In this document: piece after piece, positions 63,342 through 64,000 of the stretch | Layout of the letters: each line of letters opens with the position of its first letter | How positions within the stretch are numbered: the first letter of the stretch is position 1 | DNA from: Lanius collurio | Lineage: Eukaryota; Chordata; Aves; Passeriformes; Laniidae | Direction: 5' to 3' | Assembly: GCA_020086605.1 (NCBI GenBank) | Contig: JACBWW010000015.1 | Span: 18,582,629 to 18,646,628, forward strand | DNA length: 64,000 nt | The notes under the pieces: model-generated | Database searches by the model: none | The model's input: only the letters and a program-made list of their open reading frames with translations | What the model was told of the DNA's origin: nothing | Position numbers and translations under genes: made by a program

Positions 63342-63780
63342 CCGCCGCTCCTGCTAGTTAATAGTAGCTATTTTTAGTTTATGGTGGAAAATGCTCTCAT
63401 GGTGGCAATGATACTTCAAAACAGTTTGGGAGCAAAATCATCGGCTTTGAACATCTCTCAGAGCCTATATTGGTATGAATGCCTCGCTATTCGTTCCCAG
63501 TGCTGGCGATCTAGGTCAGCCTGGTGCGCGGGATGTGGCACTCGCTGCCTCTTTCATAACTGCCCGTAAGAGTTCTGGGGTCATGTTTGTAAACACTGCT
63601 GCCATGTGCGCGTAAGCACGTGGCGAGACACCAGCGTGACCTGGAGTGCCAAAGCCGAGAGGTAAAGCTTGGCGCCAGCATGATGTCGCTAAGCCAACCA
63701 GTGCCAGTGCCCCGGCTGGCGTGCACCTCTTGCAGCCCTGTGAGACATCGCGGCGGGGTGTTTGAAGGGCAAGTGGGAAC
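63342..63780 (-). promoter_or_regulatory. CpG-rich element with MEF2 and E-box motifs, possible upstream TET2 exon
   Basis: About 20 CpGs fall in 63480-63780, far above the background. On the TET2 strand a strong donor GGCGG|GTAAGTG is positioned with its last exon base at 63342. Nearby motifs are a perfect MEF2 site CTATTTTTAG (63368-63377), an E-box CACGTG (63617-63622) and TTGGCGCC (63669-63676). This could be an alternative noncoding first exon with its promoter, or an enhancer. It does not resemble the human noncoding exons as I recall them. Confidence 0.3.
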
Positions 63781-64000
63781 CTTTTTCCTATACATGGCAC
63801 ATGTGGACATGTGCTAATGTTGATGGTGGCCCCGCAGGTTCGTCTTTCAGTGTAAGCAAATGGCAGTGCTGAATTGTTCTTAAGAAAAATGGAACTCCTT
63901 CCTGCCCTAAGTCACTAAAATTGGAGCCCACATGGTCCCAGAACACAATGCAAAACGTGGCTCTTAGGGAAAAGAACTGTATAAGGGCACATTGCCAAAG
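63781..64000. other. Window end, no recognised feature
   Basis: Noncoding sequence with nothing recognised. Confidence 0.5.

Noticed and set aside
63511..63810. 94- and 99-codon minus-strand frames in the CpG-rich block
   Set aside because: Raised GC content removes stop codons and lengthens frames in all phases. No protein similarity is recognised.

Overview
The window is vertebrate nuclear DNA, most likely from a bird. It holds most of one split gene, TET2 (a 5-methylcytosine dioxygenase), on the minus strand. Every exon from the large first coding exon (exon 3 in mammalian numbering) to the last exon (exon 11) can be read, and all eight internal introns have GT donors and AG acceptors. 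The joined coding sequence has 5886 nt and predicts 1961 residues, compared with 2002 in human TET2. An avian source is suggested by the only recognisable transposon copy, a CR1 LINE 3' fragment, by the very low transposon load, and by short introns between the catalytic exons. I cannot name the species.

Layout from low to high coordinates: 1-3220 is sequence downstream of TET2 with a CR1 fragment and no gene that I recognise. 3222-6555 is the long, AT-rich 3' UTR, with a distal AATAAA signal and several canonical microRNA seed matches. 6556-21774 holds exons 11 to 4, which encode the Cys-rich region and the split double-stranded beta-helix (DSBH) dioxygenase domain. 23931-27315 is exon 3, which encodes the long, low-complexity, Gln-rich N-terminal part and begins with a short 5' UTR segment. 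27316-64000 (about 36.7 kb) is read as TET2 upstream intron or 5' flank. No upstream noncoding exon or promoter could be placed there with confidence.

The exons together encode an Fe(II)/2-oxoglutarate enzyme that oxidises 5-methylcytosine to 5-hydroxymethylcytosine and further products. The catalytic His-x-Asp pair (H1359, D1361) lies in exon 9. The distal metal-binding His (H1840) and the 2-oxoglutarate-binding Arg (R1855) lie in exon 11. A long low-complexity insert separates the two halves, as in mammalian TET2. The protein has no CXXC domain, which is normal for TET2.

The observations most worth checking are: an upstream ORF that overlaps the TET2 start codon because a stop present in human is absent; paired miR-26 and miR-29 sites in the 3' UTR; a well-formed candidate exon on the opposite strand inside intron 8; CpG-dense clusters inside otherwise CpG-poor introns; and a few perfect inverted repeats. 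Nothing in the window looks like a wholly new biological system. Coordinates and splice phases were read by eye. Statements about human TET2 rest on recall of that gene.
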